From NCBI GenBank assembly GCA_902788575.1, contig CADAKY010000001.1:1-64000 (forward strand): a stretch of 64,000 nt of DNA, given 5' to 3'. Positions 43,393 through 52,161 of the stretch are shown here, piece after piece; within the stretch, counting starts at the first letter, position 1; each line of letters begins with the position of its first letter. Made by a program: the position numbers and the translations under genes. This stretch comes from an uncultured bacterium. GTDB taxonomy: Bacteria; Cyanobacteriota; Vampirovibrionia; Gastranaerophilales; Gastranaerophilaceae. The notes beneath the pieces were generated by a model that was given only the letters and a program-made list of their open reading frames with translations, made no database searches and was not told the DNA's origin.

Positions 43393-43686
43393 CTAGATAG
43401 CTGTCAATTCTTCGATTGGGTCACCTTCAACAGTAACAATTGCTTTCTTTGAAGAATCTGTTCTGCCGAACTTCATACCCATTCTTTTTTCATGTGAAGG
43501 CATATAAACTGTTTGTACCTTCTTTACTTTTCTGCCCGGAAAAGCAAGTTCAACAGCTTGAGCTATTTCTACTTTTGTCGCATTCTTTTGAACTTCAAAA
43601 GTATATTTTCCCTGTGCAGTAGCCATCATTGATTTTTCTGTAATGATAGGCTTTTTGATTACATCATATAATTTTTCTTTACTCAT
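43393..43686 (-). CDS. rplW: 50S ribosomal protein L23
   Basis: 97 residues from the ATG at 43686, which has AAAGGA at proper distance; an ATG two codons earlier (43692) is closer to the site and less likely. YDVIKKPIITEKSM and KVKKVQTVYMPSHEKR are typical. Exit-tunnel protein and docking site of trigger factor, whose gene is at 1219. Confidence 0.98.
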   Translation of the reverse strand: MSKEKLYDVIKKPIITEKSMMATAQGKYTFEVQKNATKVEIAQAVELAFPGRKVKKVQTVYMPSHEKRMGMKFGRTDSSKKAIVTVEGDPIEELTAI

Positions 43687-43701
43687 AATCATTTTCCTTT
43701 A

Positions 43702-44328
43702 CTATTGAAGTCTTTCTGTAACGTCATTTACAGCCTTTTCTGTCATTACGACAAAATCAGCTTCAAGCAAGTCTTTAACATTTAAGTTTGACGGTAATAA
43801 TAACTTAACTGAAGGAATATTACCGGCAGACAAGCTTAAATATTTATTTTCTTCCGCTGTAGTGTCAGCGATAACCAAAATTTTGCCGGTTAAATTAAGT
43901 GACTTAATAATACCTGCCATTAATTTTGTCTTTGGTTCTGTAATCGCTGAGAAATCTTTTACAACTATAAGCTGTTCTTCTCTTGCTGAAAGTGCAGATT
44001 TTAGAGCAAGCTTTCTTGCCTTTTGAGGCATATTAATTTCATAGCTTCTCGGTTTTGGTCCGAATACTACACCACCGCCTGCAAATAACGGTGAACGAAG
44101 TGAACCGGCTCTTGCACGACCTGTACCTTTTTGTTTCCAAGGTTTTTTACCGCCGCCGGATACTTCAGCTCTTGTTTTTGCACAAGCTGAACCTTGTCTT
44201 GCATTATTTAATTGTCTTCTTAATGCTAAATGCATTACGTGCAAATTAGGCTCAACTCCGAAAACTTCTTTCGCAAGTTTAATTTCACCTAATGCTTCGC
44301 CGTTTGTATTTAATAATTGTTTTGCCAT
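43702..44328 (-). CDS. rplD: 50S ribosomal protein L4
   Basis: 208 residues. The tunnel loop includes KKPWKQKGTGRARAGSLRSP, and GGGVVFGPKPRSY follows. In other bacteria L4 represses its own operon through the S10 leader. It lies 15 bases before rplW. Confidence 0.99.
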   Translation of the reverse strand: MAKQLLNTNGEALGEIKLAKEVFGVEPNLHVMHLALRRQLNNARQGSACAKTRAEVSGGGKKPWKQKGTGRARAGSLRSPLFAGGGVVFGPKPRSYEINMPQKARKLALKSALSAREEQLIVVKDFSAITEPKTKLMAGIIKSLNLTGKILVIADTTAEENKYLSLSAGNIPSVKLLLPSNLNVKDLLEADFVVMTEKAVNDVTERLQ

Positions 44329-44420
44329 TTTTCTTTTTCCTTTTGCTTTCCGTCTACCCCTTTCCCTTTCGGGTTTTATATGGCAGAAGCGGGTTTTGTA
44401 TTTTTTATTTATTGTCTGTT

Positions 44421-44501
44421 ACGAATTATTGCTTCACGCGACACTGTCATTTACTTTGTTCCGTGCTGCTTCAGCATTTCGTTCGCTTACGCAAAATTCG
44501 T
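44421..44501 (-). other. Structured spacer between L3 and L4
   Basis: On minus, ACGAATTTTGC right at the rplC stop pairs with GCAATAATTCGT about 60 bases later, enclosing a 5-bp hairpin TGCTG/CAGCA. The whole 172-base spacer is gene-free. It may be an inserted element or an intercistronic regulatory fold. Confidence 0.4.
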
Positions 44502-45136
44502 TAGTTCCATTTTGTTCTTGAAGGAACAATTGTTACCAATCTGCCTTCACATCCCGGAACTGAACCTTTTATCAAAACTAAACCGTTTTCTGAATCAACC
44601 TTAACAAGTTTTAGCTTTGTAATTGTAACTCTTTCGTTACCCATGTTACCTGCCATTCTTTTACCTTTGATAACACGTGAAGGAGTTGTACCTGCGCCGA
44701 TTGAACCTGGTTCTCTGTGATTCTTTGAACCGTGAGCCATAGGTCCTCTTCCAAAGTTCCATCTTTTTACTGTACCTTGGAAACCTTTACCAATTGATGT
44801 ACCTGTTACATCTACCTTTTGAACATCATTCAATACAGATAAATCAAGTTCTTGACCGACTTTATAGTCTGCAGGATTTTCTACTCTGAATTCTTGCAAA
44901 TGTCTAAAATTATCAAGACCGTTTTTCTTGAAGTGACCAATTTCAGCTTTTGTTAAGTGTTTTTCTTTTGCTTCAATTGTACCAACCTGTATAGCATTGT
45001 AACCGTCAGTTTCAACTGTCTTAACCTGTGTTACAACAGTTTTACCGATTTGAATTACAGTAACAGGAACTGCCAAACCTTCTGAATCAAAGATTTGAGT
45101 CATTCCAACTTTTTTACCTATTACACCTAATGTCAT
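44501..45136 (-). CDS. rplC: 50S ribosomal protein L3
   Basis: 211 residues from the ATG at 45136, preceded by GGAAAGGA; upstream frame to 45184 is not used. LGVIGKKVGMTQIFDSEG at the start and GKGFQGTVKRWNFGRGPMAHG are diagnostic. It is separated from rpsJ by about 200 bases that look like a leader with its own promoter. Confidence 0.98.
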   Translation of the reverse strand: MTLGVIGKKVGMTQIFDSEGLAVPVTVIQIGKTVVTQVKTVETDGYNAIQVGTIEAKEKHLTKAEIGHFKKNGLDNFRHLQEFRVENPADYKVGQELDLSVLNDVQKVDVTGTSIGKGFQGTVKRWNFGRGPMAHGSKNHREPGSIGAGTTPSRVIKGKRMAGNMGNERVTITKLKLVKVDSENGLVLIKGSVPGCEGRLVTIVPSRTKWN

Positions 45137-45284
45137 GTGTCTATCCTTTCCGACATAAATACGCACAGAAAACCTGCCGTACAATTATGCCTTTCATCTT
45201 GCGAGCGCTACCTAATAGTCTCTTTACCATCCCTTGAGGACTAATACCTCCACTCTGTTTTTGAGTGTTGTAGTTCACATTATA
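45137..45284 (-). promoter_or_regulatory. Possible internal promoter and structured leader of rplC
   Basis: A perfect TATAAT on minus (45279-45284) with TTGAAA 19 bases further up is followed by about 140 bases including GAGGTATTAGTCCTC (short hairpin) and TAGCGCTCGCAAG. In most bacteria rpsJ and rplC are nearly contiguous. This could be an L4-type control site moved behind rpsJ or a second start of transcription. Confidence 0.4.
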
Positions 45285-45334
45285 TGCATAATGCTTATTA
45301 AGTTTTCAAATTCTGATATAAATTTTAATTATGC

Positions 45335-45655
45335 TTACAGCTTAACTTCAATATCTACACCAGCAGGTAAGTCCAATCTACTCAATTCTTCCGTAGTTTG
45401 TTGAGTAGGTTCGTAAATATCGATAATGCGTTTATGAGTTCTAATCTCAAAGTGTTCACGTGATTTTTTATCAACATGTGGTGAACGCAATACGCAATAA
45501 ATACGTCTTTTGGTTGGCAAAGGAATAGGTCCGGCTACTTTAGCGTCTGTTCTTTTAGCAGTTTCTACGATTTTTTCAGCTGATACATCAACCAATTTGT
45601 GTTCGTAAGACTTCAAACAAACTCTAATTCTTTGTCTTTTTGAATCTGTTGCCAT
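45335..45655 (-). CDS. rpsJ: 30S ribosomal protein S10
   Basis: 106 residues; first gene of the minus-strand cluster. [15 protein letters not shown] and [20 protein letters not shown] identify it. It has a standard promoter 105-135 bases upstream and is not preceded by tuf. It also functions in NusB-S10 antitermination in other bacteria. Confidence 0.99.
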   Translation of the reverse strand: MATDSKRQRIRVCLKSYEHKLVDVSAEKIVETAKRTDAKVAGPIPLPTKRRIYCVLRSPHVDKKSREHFEIRTHKRIIDIYEPTQQTTEELSRLDLPAGVDIEVKL

Positions 45656-45759
45656 TTTTCATTCCTTTATTTTTGTATTAACATTCTAATCTTCACTATG
45701 AAGCCGGAAACCTTCCAACTGCATAAGATTAGGCTATTACTTTCGACTATAGCAAGAAT

Positions 45760-45788
45760 ATCGTAAATCAAACAAAATACAGTGTCAA
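45760..45788 (-). promoter_or_regulatory. rpsJ (S10 operon) promoter
   Basis: On minus, perfect TTGACA (45783-45788), 17-base spacer, TACGAT (45760-45765). Ten bases further comes TAGTCGAAA (45741-45749). The leader contains CTAATCTT/AAGATTAG, an 8-bp stem enclosing a GGAA/TTCC hairpin. Confidence 0.8.
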
Positions 45789-45938
45789 TAAGGGATTTTT
45801 AGTTTTGTCAAGATTTTACAAAAATTTACAAATAAATAATCAGGGCATAAACATATTAATACATTTTTATTAAGCATTATACCCCCTGCAATTCATTCTC
45901 ATATTCACTTGTTTCTTTTTTTATGTAATATTATATAT

Positions 45939-47660
45939 ATGAAAAATTTACTGAAATTTTTTACATATTTTGGGGAAAATAAACGTTCGTTTTATAAATA
46001 TTTTTTTCTGTCTTTAATAGTCGGTCTGCTGGAATTATTCGGCGTAGCATTAACATATCCTTTTGTACTCAAACTGCTCTCTGATTACAAAGGAATATAC
46101 ACATTGACTCTTGGCTTGCTAATAGTATTCTTATTTCTTTTAAAAAGCGCAGTAATGATTGTTTATTCTTATTATCAGGCTAGATTTACCAAAAACATTG
46201 AAAAAGAAATTCACCTAAAATTTGTAAAATATTTTTTAGCGACTAATTATTATGAATCATCAAGAATTTCACTTGCGCAAAAAGGGAATATTTTGTCATT
46301 TATTGTTCCAAACGTAATAAACAATTATATATTAAGAATACAGAACGTTATTGTGAATGTATTTATTTTTATGCTTATCACAGCTCTTCTTCTGGTAAAA
46401 TTTACAGAAGCTACTATTGTAACAATAATTTGTGCGATTTTATTGATATATGCACAAAATAAATTTTTCAAACCGCGTCTGCAAAAAATTTCAGAAAAAT
46501 TAACTTTAGCCTCCGAAAAACATAATCAGGCATTCAATGAATCTTTGATAAATTTAAAAGGAGTAAAAGTTTCAAATAATGAATATTATTTTTATGAAAA
46601 TTATAAAGAAAAACTCAAAGATTTATACAAAAATCAATACAAAATGATGTTTTTAAACATTGTTCCCCCTTATATTACAGAACCTTGTATAATTATATTA
46701 TTATTTGTCCTTCTGACAATAATTACACTCCAAAATTATTCTGACCCGCAAAGGCTGGTTGCATCTTTTGCAATTATTGTATCCGCTATCTTCAGGCTTG
46801 CACCTGCGATATCCCGCATTCAGGTAAATCTGAACGGCATCTCTTCTTCAAAGGTTTTGGTAGATAAACTTCTTACCCTATATGAAACAAACAGTATCGG
46901 AGCAGTTAAAGATATTCATAAAAAAGATTTCTGTACATTCAACAATTGTATAGAATTAAAGCAGATTTATTTTGAATATGAAAAAAATAAACCTGTATTA
47001 AATAATATAAATTTAAAAATTAAAAAAGGTGAGTTTCTCGGCATCGCTGGTTTATCCGGTGCCGGTAAAACTACTCTTATTGATATAATTTCAGGACTTT
47101 TATGCCAAACCGGAGGAGATTTTTTAATTGATGGCATTAAATCAAATAAACCGTTAAAAATCGGATATATACCTCAGGAAATTAGTACAATAAACGCTTC
47201 CATAAAAGAAAATGTTATTTTCGGTACTGACGGCAATTCTGATAATGAAAAAATTATTGACGTTTTAAAGAAAGTTCAATTGTATGATTTTATTTTAAAA
47301 AATTATTCTGATGGCATTAACGCAAATCCGTTTGTTGATTCAACAGGATTTTCACAAGGTCAAAAACAGCGTCTTGCTATTGCGCGTGCTTTATATTCAG
47401 AGCCGGATATTATTATTTTAGATGAAGCAACATCCTCGCTTGACTTAAAAACAGAAGATGAAATCTGTAATGTTTTAGAAAATTTAAAAGGTAAGAAGAC
47501 AATCATTGCCGTTGCCCACAGACTATCTACCATTAAATCAGCAGACAAAATCGCATTTCTTAATAACGGAACAATTGAAAATTGTTTACCTTTTAACGAA
47601 TTATATGAACAAAATCAAAGCTTTAAAGAATTGGTTGAACTTGCCTCAATAAAAGATTAA
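45939..47660 (+). CDS. ABC transporter, PglK-like oligosaccharide flippase
   Basis: 573 residues from the ATG at 45939; the longer frame begins at a TTG and has no binding site. Six membrane helices in 20-300, then an ATPase with AGLSGAGKTT (Walker A), a variant signature FSQGQKQRLA in place of LSGGQ, and IILDEATSSLD. The layout fits type IV exporters such as PglK that flip lipid-linked glycans. A TAATAT box lies 7 bases before the ATG, so the message appears leaderless. The GT-C-like proteins at 58846-62523 could supply related glycan chemistry, but they are 11 kb away. Confidence 0.87.
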   Translation: MKNLLKFFTYFGENKRSFYKYFFLSLIVGLLELFGVALTYPFVLKLLSDYKGIYTLTLGLLIVFLFLLKSAVMIVYSYYQARFTKNIEKEIHLKFVKYFLATNYYESSRISLAQKGNILSFIVPNVINNYILRIQNVIVNVFIFMLITALLLVKFTEATIVTIICAILLIYAQNKFFKPRLQKISEKLTLASEKHNQAFNESLINLKGVKVSNNEYYFYENYKEKLKDLYKNQYKMMFLNIVPPYITEPCIIILLFVLLTIITLQNYSDPQRLVASFAIIVSAIFRLAPAISRIQVNLNGISSSKVLVDKLLTLYETNSIGAVKDIHKKDFCTFNNCIELKQIYFEYEKNKPVLNNINLKIKKGEFLGIAGLSGAGKTTLIDIISGLLCQTGGDFLIDGIKSNKPLKIGYIPQEISTINASIKENVIFGTDGNSDNEKIIDVLKKVQLYDFILKNYSDGINANPFVDSTGFSQGQKQRLAIARALYSEPDIIILDEATSSLDLKTEDEICNVLENLKGKKTIIAVAHRLSTIKSADKIAFLNNGTIENCLPFNELYEQNQSFKELVELASIKD

Positions 47661-47809
47661 ATAACTCTTACCTGCGCCATTAATTTTGCAACTTTTTCTC
47701 TAAAAATAGGGTCAATCGGAGATGTTGTTAACCCTTCCAATTTTGCAGCTTCTTCTCTTGCTGTGAATTCCTTATCTAACATTGCTAACTTTCTTAATGC
47801 GATATTCAT
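47657..47809 (-). CDS. 50-residue protein of unknown function
   Basis: Opens MNIALRKLAMLDKEFTAREE and ends KVAKLMAQVRVI; amphipathic and probably helical. An excellent AGGAGG stands 5 bases upstream of the ATG. Its stop overlaps the convergent ABC transporter stop by 4 bases. Length, strong ribosome binding site and codon use argue that it is real. No family recognised. Confidence 0.65.
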   Translation of the reverse strand: MNIALRKLAMLDKEFTAREEAAKLEGLTTSPIDPIFREKVAKLMAQVRVI

Positions 47810-47849
47810 AAGAACCTCCTACATAAACTTCTTAACTACACATATATAT

Positions 47850-47879
47850 AAAGTCAATTTATATTAAAAAATTGACTTT
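47850..47879. other. Perfect 10-bp hairpin
   Basis: AAAGTCAATT pairs with AATTGACTTT across 10 bases, between the small gene at 47657-47809 and gloA on minus. Without a clean T-run it is a weak terminator at best; it may instead overlap the small gene's promoter (TTGACT on minus). Confidence 0.4.
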
Positions 47880-47911
47880 GTTGTTAAGAATTGTAAACAG
47901 GAAATTTTATA

Positions 47912-48295
47912 TTACCACACAACTTTTTCTATTAATTCTATTTCATATCCGTCAGGATCTTGTATAAATCCTATCATAGATCCTTTACCTGTTAAATCAA
48001 AAGGTTCATAGAGATATTCATATCCGAGGTCTTTCATTTTTTGAGAAAATTTTTCAAAAGAATCTACCGAAAATGCAAAATGCCCAAAAGCACTGCCGAT
48101 AGAATATCCTTCTTTTGGGGTTTCGTCATTATATGTGAGTTCAATCTGGCATGAATTTTCTTCGTCACTTAAAAAATACAGCCAGCAATCAGTCAATCTT
48201 CTTTTTTCAACAACTTTCATATTTAAAAGCTCTGTATAAAATTTTAATGATTTGTCAATATCTTTTACTCTTATCATTGAATGCAGTAATTTCAT
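47912..48295 (-). CDS. gloA: Glyoxalase I-like (VOC family)
   Basis: 127 residues, two beta-alpha-beta-beta-beta units. Candidate metal ligands are H5 (LLHSMIRV), Glu in QIELTYN, His in GHFAFSV and Glu in YEIELIEK, which matches lactoylglutathione lyase. It would detoxify methylglyoxal. Substrate thiol in this organism is unknown. Divergent from the thioesterase gene. Confidence 0.88.
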   Translation of the reverse strand: MKLLHSMIRVKDIDKSLKFYTELLNMKVVEKRRLTDCWLYFLSDEENSCQIELTYNDETPKEGYSIGSAFGHFAFSVDSFEKFSQKMKDLGYEYLYEPFDLTGKGSMIGFIQDPDGYEIELIEKVVW

Positions 48296-48322
48296 TAAAA
48301 ACTCCTTTCTTATTTTATCTCA

Positions 48323-48331
48323 TGATATAAT
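48323..48331 (+). promoter_or_regulatory. Extended -10 of a leaderless transcript
   Basis: TGATATAAT ends 9 bases before the ATG at 48341 with no Shine-Dalgarno sequence in between. Confidence 0.6.
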
Positions 48332-48340
48332 AATTCTATT

Positions 48341-48751
48341 ATGAAATATTTATTAAAACAAACAGCATATTATGCGGATACGGATTCTTACGGAGTAGTC
48401 TGGCACGGAACTTATCTTAGATGGATGGAACAGGCAAGGGTAGAATTATGCAGAGAACTCGGACTTAATCTTGTAGATTTACAGAATGCGGATATTGCAC
48501 TCCCTGTAACAAATATTAATATCAGATACAAAGCTTCAGCAAAAATTAATGAAAATGTATTTGTAGAAACTTGGGTATCAAAGATTTCACCGCTTACGGT
48601 TACTTTTACGCAAGAAATTAAGTCGGAAGATAAGTCTAAATTATATACTACTGCAACAGTTGAAGTTGTAGCGGTTCATAATGACGGAAAATTGTACAGA
48701 CGTCTTCCCGAAGTTTTAAAAGAAGCATGCGAAAAAGTCATAGAGGTATAA
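48341..48751 (+). CDS. Acyl-CoA thioesterase, YbgC/4HBT family
   Basis: 136 residues, hot-dog fold. D15 in YADTDSYGVVWHGTYLRWME is the catalytic acid. It hydrolyses short acyl-CoA or acyl-ACP. First gene of a run with RluB-like synthase (1-base gap) and coaE (8-base overlap). The message appears leaderless. Physiological substrate is unknown. Confidence 0.9.
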   Translation: MKYLLKQTAYYADTDSYGVVWHGTYLRWMEQARVELCRELGLNLVDLQNADIALPVTNINIRYKASAKINENVFVETWVSKISPLTVTFTQEIKSEDKSKLYTTATVEVVAVHNDGKLYRRLPEVLKEACEKVIEV

Positions 48752-48752
48752 G

Positions 48753-49496
48753 ATGCCAAGGCTTAATAAATATATAGCTTCAACCGGTATATGTTCCAGA
48801 AGAAAGGCAGATGAGCTTATTCTTGAGGGGAAAGTTGCGGTAAACGGGCAAATTATAAATGAGCTGGGTTTCCACGTCAGAGAAAAGGATAAAGTTTCTG
48901 TTGATGGCAAAAATGTTTATCCTAAAAAAATGGAATACTATAGGTTTTATAAACCGGCCGGATATATAACGACATTAGATGATGAAAAAGGAAGAAAAAC
49001 AATATATGACGTTATTCCTCCTGAACTTAAGCATCTAAAACCTGTAGGCAGACTGGATAAGGATTCAACAGGACTTTTGATAATGACAAATGACGGTGAT
49101 TTAATTAATTCTATGACTCACCCATCCATAAAAGTTCCTAAGGTTTATATGGTTACAATAAACGGACGTTTTACGGAATCCAATGCCGAAGAAATGCTTA
49201 ATGGTATTGAAATTGTAACGGACACAGGAGAAAAGAAAATTGCTTATGCAGAAACTCTGCCGATTGAAATCACAAACAAATCTTCAATAATTCAGGTAGT
49301 TTTGTATCAGGGAATTAACAGACAAATAAGAAAAATGTTTGCAAAATTGGGCTTTGAAGTTGAAGTTTTAAAAAGAATTCAGCATGCAACAATTACGCTT
49401 GAAGGGTTAAAAAAAGGACAGGTAAAACCTCTTAAACCAAAACAAGTTAAAGAACTTCAAAAATATATTGAAAAAATAATGAGGGAAAATGCTTAA
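48753..49496 (+). CDS. Ribosomal large-subunit pseudouridine synthase, RsuA/RluB family
   Basis: 247 residues: S4 RNA-binding domain (2-60) then the synthase domain with D102 in GRLDKDSTGLLIMTNDG as the catalytic nucleophile. The length and the YRFYKPAGYITTL block suit RluB (23S rRNA, position 2605 in E. coli), but RluE/F-like specificity cannot be excluded. Overlaps coaE by 8 bases. Confidence 0.92.
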   Translation: MPRLNKYIASTGICSRRKADELILEGKVAVNGQIINELGFHVREKDKVSVDGKNVYPKKMEYYRFYKPAGYITTLDDEKGRKTIYDVIPPELKHLKPVGRLDKDSTGLLIMTNDGDLINSMTHPSIKVPKVYMVTINGRFTESNAEEMLNGIEIVTDTGEKKIAYAETLPIEITNKSSIIQVVLYQGINRQIRKMFAKLGFEVEVLKRIQHATITLEGLKKGQVKPLKPKQVKELQKYIEKIMRENA

Positions 49497-50052
49497 AGTT
49501 GCAATAACCGGTAATATAGCGTCCGGAAAATCTCAAGTTGAGCAGTATTTATCTAAAATTTTTCCGGTTTATGATACAGATAAGATTGCGCATAAATTTC
49601 TGAATGAACTAAAAGATTTTTACGGATACGATGTTTTTACAGAAGGGAAAATTGACCGTAAAAAATTAGGAAAACTCGTTTTTTCTAATCCTGAGTTAAA
49701 GGAAAAACTGGAAGCAATTATTCATCCTCAGGTTAAAGAGACTCTTAATAATATTTTTGAGAAGCATAAAAATGACAAATTTATTTTTGTGTCTGTTCCG
49801 CTCCTTTTTGAAGCCGGATTTGACGGAATGTTTGATAAAATTATTCTTGTTACAACGGATGACAAAACCCGCTTGCAACGATTGATGAAACGAGATAATT
49901 TGACAGAAGAAGAAGCTTTAATAAGAATAAAATCTCAAATAAGCGAAAAAGAAAAAATCAAAAAATCAGATTTTATAATAAATAATAATTCAGATATTCA
50001 TAATCTTGAAATCCAAATAAACCAATTTCTTACTTTATCATTTCTTGATTAA
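49489..50052 (+). CDS. coaE: Dephospho-CoA kinase
   Basis: 187 residues; last step of coenzyme A synthesis, phosphorylating the 3'-OH of dephospho-CoA. P-loop GNIASGKS near 8-15, DTDKIAHKF follows, and the lid arginines lie in RLQRLMKRDN. CoA is used by the acyl-CoA enzymes in this window. Last gene of its run. Confidence 0.96.
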   Translation: MLKVAITGNIASGKSQVEQYLSKIFPVYDTDKIAHKFLNELKDFYGYDVFTEGKIDRKKLGKLVFSNPELKEKLEAIIHPQVKETLNNIFEKHKNDKFIFVSVPLLFEAGFDGMFDKIILVTTDDKTRLQRLMKRDNLTEEEALIRIKSQISEKEKIKKSDFIINNNSDIHNLEIQINQFLTLSFLD

Positions 50053-50141
50053 CTTCTGAATATAACTCCGAAATTAAATAATAAAATAACCTAATAAACT
50101 CATTAAAAAAAAATTAATTCCGTTCATTTTTAGTATAAATA

Positions 50142-50150
50142 TGCTATACT
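50142..50150 (+). promoter_or_regulatory. Extended -10 promoter
   Basis: TGCTATACT, about 28 bases before the ATG of the YccA-like gene. An ordinary leader with GGGAGG follows, in contrast to the leaderless genes. Confidence 0.55.
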
Positions 50151-50178
50151 AATGTTAAGAGAAAAGGGAGGTTAAGAA

Positions 50179-50904
50179 ATGGCAAACCCAATTTTAAATG
50201 AAAAATTTACAGATCAAGAAACAGTTCTTCAAGGAGAACCGATGACCATAAACGGGACAATACAAGTTACGGGATTCTTAGGTATGATACTCGTAGCTGC
50301 AGCAGCTTTTGTCTGGACAAGATTTACATCCGGATATACCGATTTAGCAATGATGCTCACAGGCGGCGGGGTTATTGTCGGATTTATATTAGCTTTAATA
50401 ATATCTTTTACAAGAAACAAATTGCTTATACCGATTTATGCGGCTTGCGAAGGTTTGGCTCTTGGAGGAATCTCTGCTTCTTTTGAGGCTTCATATCCCG
50501 GAATTGTTGTTCAGGCTGTAGCCGGAACTCTTGCTGCATTATTCACAATGCTTTTGTTATACAAATACGGAATCATAAAATGTACTGACAAATTCAGAAG
50601 CGTTATATTTATCACAACTGCATCTATTGCTGTTGTATATCTGGTAAACTTAATCGGAAGCTTTTTCGGGCTGCATGTTCCGCTCATTAATTCGGCATCA
50701 CCGGCAGGAATTCTGGTAAGCGTTGCAATAACAGCAGTTGCAGCATTAAACTTAATTATTGATTTTGATTTCATTGAACGAGGAGCAAACATGATGTTAC
50801 CAAAAGATATGGAATGGTACGGCGCTTTCGGTTTAATGGTTACAATCGTTTGGTTGTATTTGGAAATTTTAAGACTGCTTGCAAAAGCAAACAGCAGACG
50901 TTAA
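50179..50904 (+). CDS. Bax inhibitor-1/YccA-like membrane protein
   Basis: 241 residues, seven membrane helices after a 25-residue cytoplasmic N-terminus that opens ANPILNEKF, as in the COG4760-type branch. A late acidic pair (LIIDFDFIERG) matches the conserved aspartates of this superfamily, proposed to gate calcium or protons. Exact role unknown. GGGAGG precedes the ATG. Confidence 0.85.
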   Translation: MANPILNEKFTDQETVLQGEPMTINGTIQVTGFLGMILVAAAAFVWTRFTSGYTDLAMMLTGGGVIVGFILALIISFTRNKLLIPIYAACEGLALGGISASFEASYPGIVVQAVAGTLAALFTMLLLYKYGIIKCTDKFRSVIFITTASIAVVYLVNLIGSFFGLHVPLINSASPAGILVSVAITAVAALNLIIDFDFIERGANMMLPKDMEWYGAFGLMVTIVWLYLEILRLLAKANSRR

Positions 50905-50949
50905 TAGAATTATATTCCTCTCTATAAAAGAGAGAAATACGGGGATTTT

Positions 50950-52161
50950 ATGGAATTAATAATATTATCATTTATATTGGGAGCCGCATTATCAGCACTT
51001 GTTTGTTTTTTATTTTTTTCAAAGAAAGAAAGCTCTGCAAAAGAAGAACTTGTCAGGCTGCGTACAAAAATTGAGACATCACAAGATTTGCAAGAAATGA
51101 TTAAACGTGATTTTGTACAGCTTGCAAATGAAACAATAAAAAATGAACAGGAAGATTTGAGAAAACAAAACAGAGAAACTCTTGAAGAAAAAATTCTGCC
51201 TTTAACAAAAGAATTGGGCGAATTTAAAGCAAAAGTAGAAAGATTTAACCTATCAGGAGTTGAAAACACAACAAAAATCGTTGAACAAATCGGAAATTTG
51301 GAAAAGAATAATAAAATTATTGAACAAGAAGCTAAAAATCTTGTCGAAGCTCTTACAAAAAATCAGAATACAAAAGGTTCTTACGGTGAAGATTTATTAG
51401 ATACTATTTTACAATCCTGCGGAATGCAGGAAGGTATTCATTATACAAAACAATTTGTTACAACGTCTTCTAATCTTCGTGATGATGAAGAACATACAAT
51501 TAGACCGGATGTTGTCATAAATCTGCCAAATAACAGACATTTAATTATTGATTCCAAAGTTACTCTGACAAGTTATTTGGAATATATAAAAGATGCTGAT
51601 AAACTCAAAGAATTTAAAGCTGAAGTCAAAAAAAGGATTACTGATTTAGCAAATAAAAACTATCAAAATGCAGGCGATATTTCTCAGCCGGATTTTGTTT
51701 TGATGTATATGCCGATTGAAACTTCTGTAAATCTGCTATATGAAGATCAGGAGCTTATCAATAGTGCATACAAATCAAATGTCATAATTGTAGGAACTTC
51801 ATCATTACTCACTACAATAAGACTTGTAAATCAACTGCTTGCACAAAAGAAACAAAATGAAAGCGTACAGCAGATTGTGAATGCCGGAACAAATCTTTAT
51901 GAAACATTTGTTCAATTCTGCGAAGACCTTACTGATGTTCAAAAGAAATTTGAAGGATTAAGTTCGCAGCTTACAAAAACAATAAACAGATTTAAACGCG
52001 GTAACAAGAATAAACCAAGCCTGTTTTCTCAGGTTGAAGCCCTAAAAGATTTTGGTATTAGTACGATAAAAGAGATTCCTGCCGGACTTCTTGAACAGGT
52101 TGAAGATATTGAAGAACACAAAGAAGATGATTGTTTGGAAGGAGTTTTTTCAAATGACTAA
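50950..52161 (+). CDS. rmuC: DNA recombination protein RmuC homologue
   Basis: 403 residues: an N-terminal membrane helix, coiled coil (25-140), then a PD-(D/E)xK-like nuclease domain (GSYGEDLLDTILQSCG, RPDVVINLPN, HLIIDSKVTLTSY). In E. coli it limits DNA inversions; it also appears in anti-phage screens. Its last 8 bases overlap the following response-regulator start (ATGACTAA), an unusual pairing. Confidence 0.94.
   Translation: MELIILSFILGAALSALVCFLFFSKKESSAKEELVRLRTKIETSQDLQEMIKRDFVQLANETIKNEQEDLRKQNRETLEEKILPLTKELGEFKAKVERFNLSGVENTTKIVEQIGNLEKNNKIIEQEAKNLVEALTKNQNTKGSYGEDLLDTILQSCGMQEGIHYTKQFVTTSSNLRDDEEHTIRPDVVINLPNNRHLIIDSKVTLTSYLEYIKDADKLKEFKAEVKKRITDLANKNYQNAGDISQPDFVLMYMPIETSVNLLYEDQELINSAYKSNVIIVGTSSLLTTIRLVNQLLAQKKQNESVQQIVNAGTNLYETFVQFCEDLTDVQKKFEGLSSQLTKTINRFKRGNKNKPSLFSQVEALKDFGISTIKEIPAGLLEQVEDIEEHKEDDCLEGVFSND

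Noticed and set aside
50922-51269. 115-residue minus-strand frame over rmuC
   Set aside because: Composition is that of an antisense shadow of a coding strand and no start signal exists.
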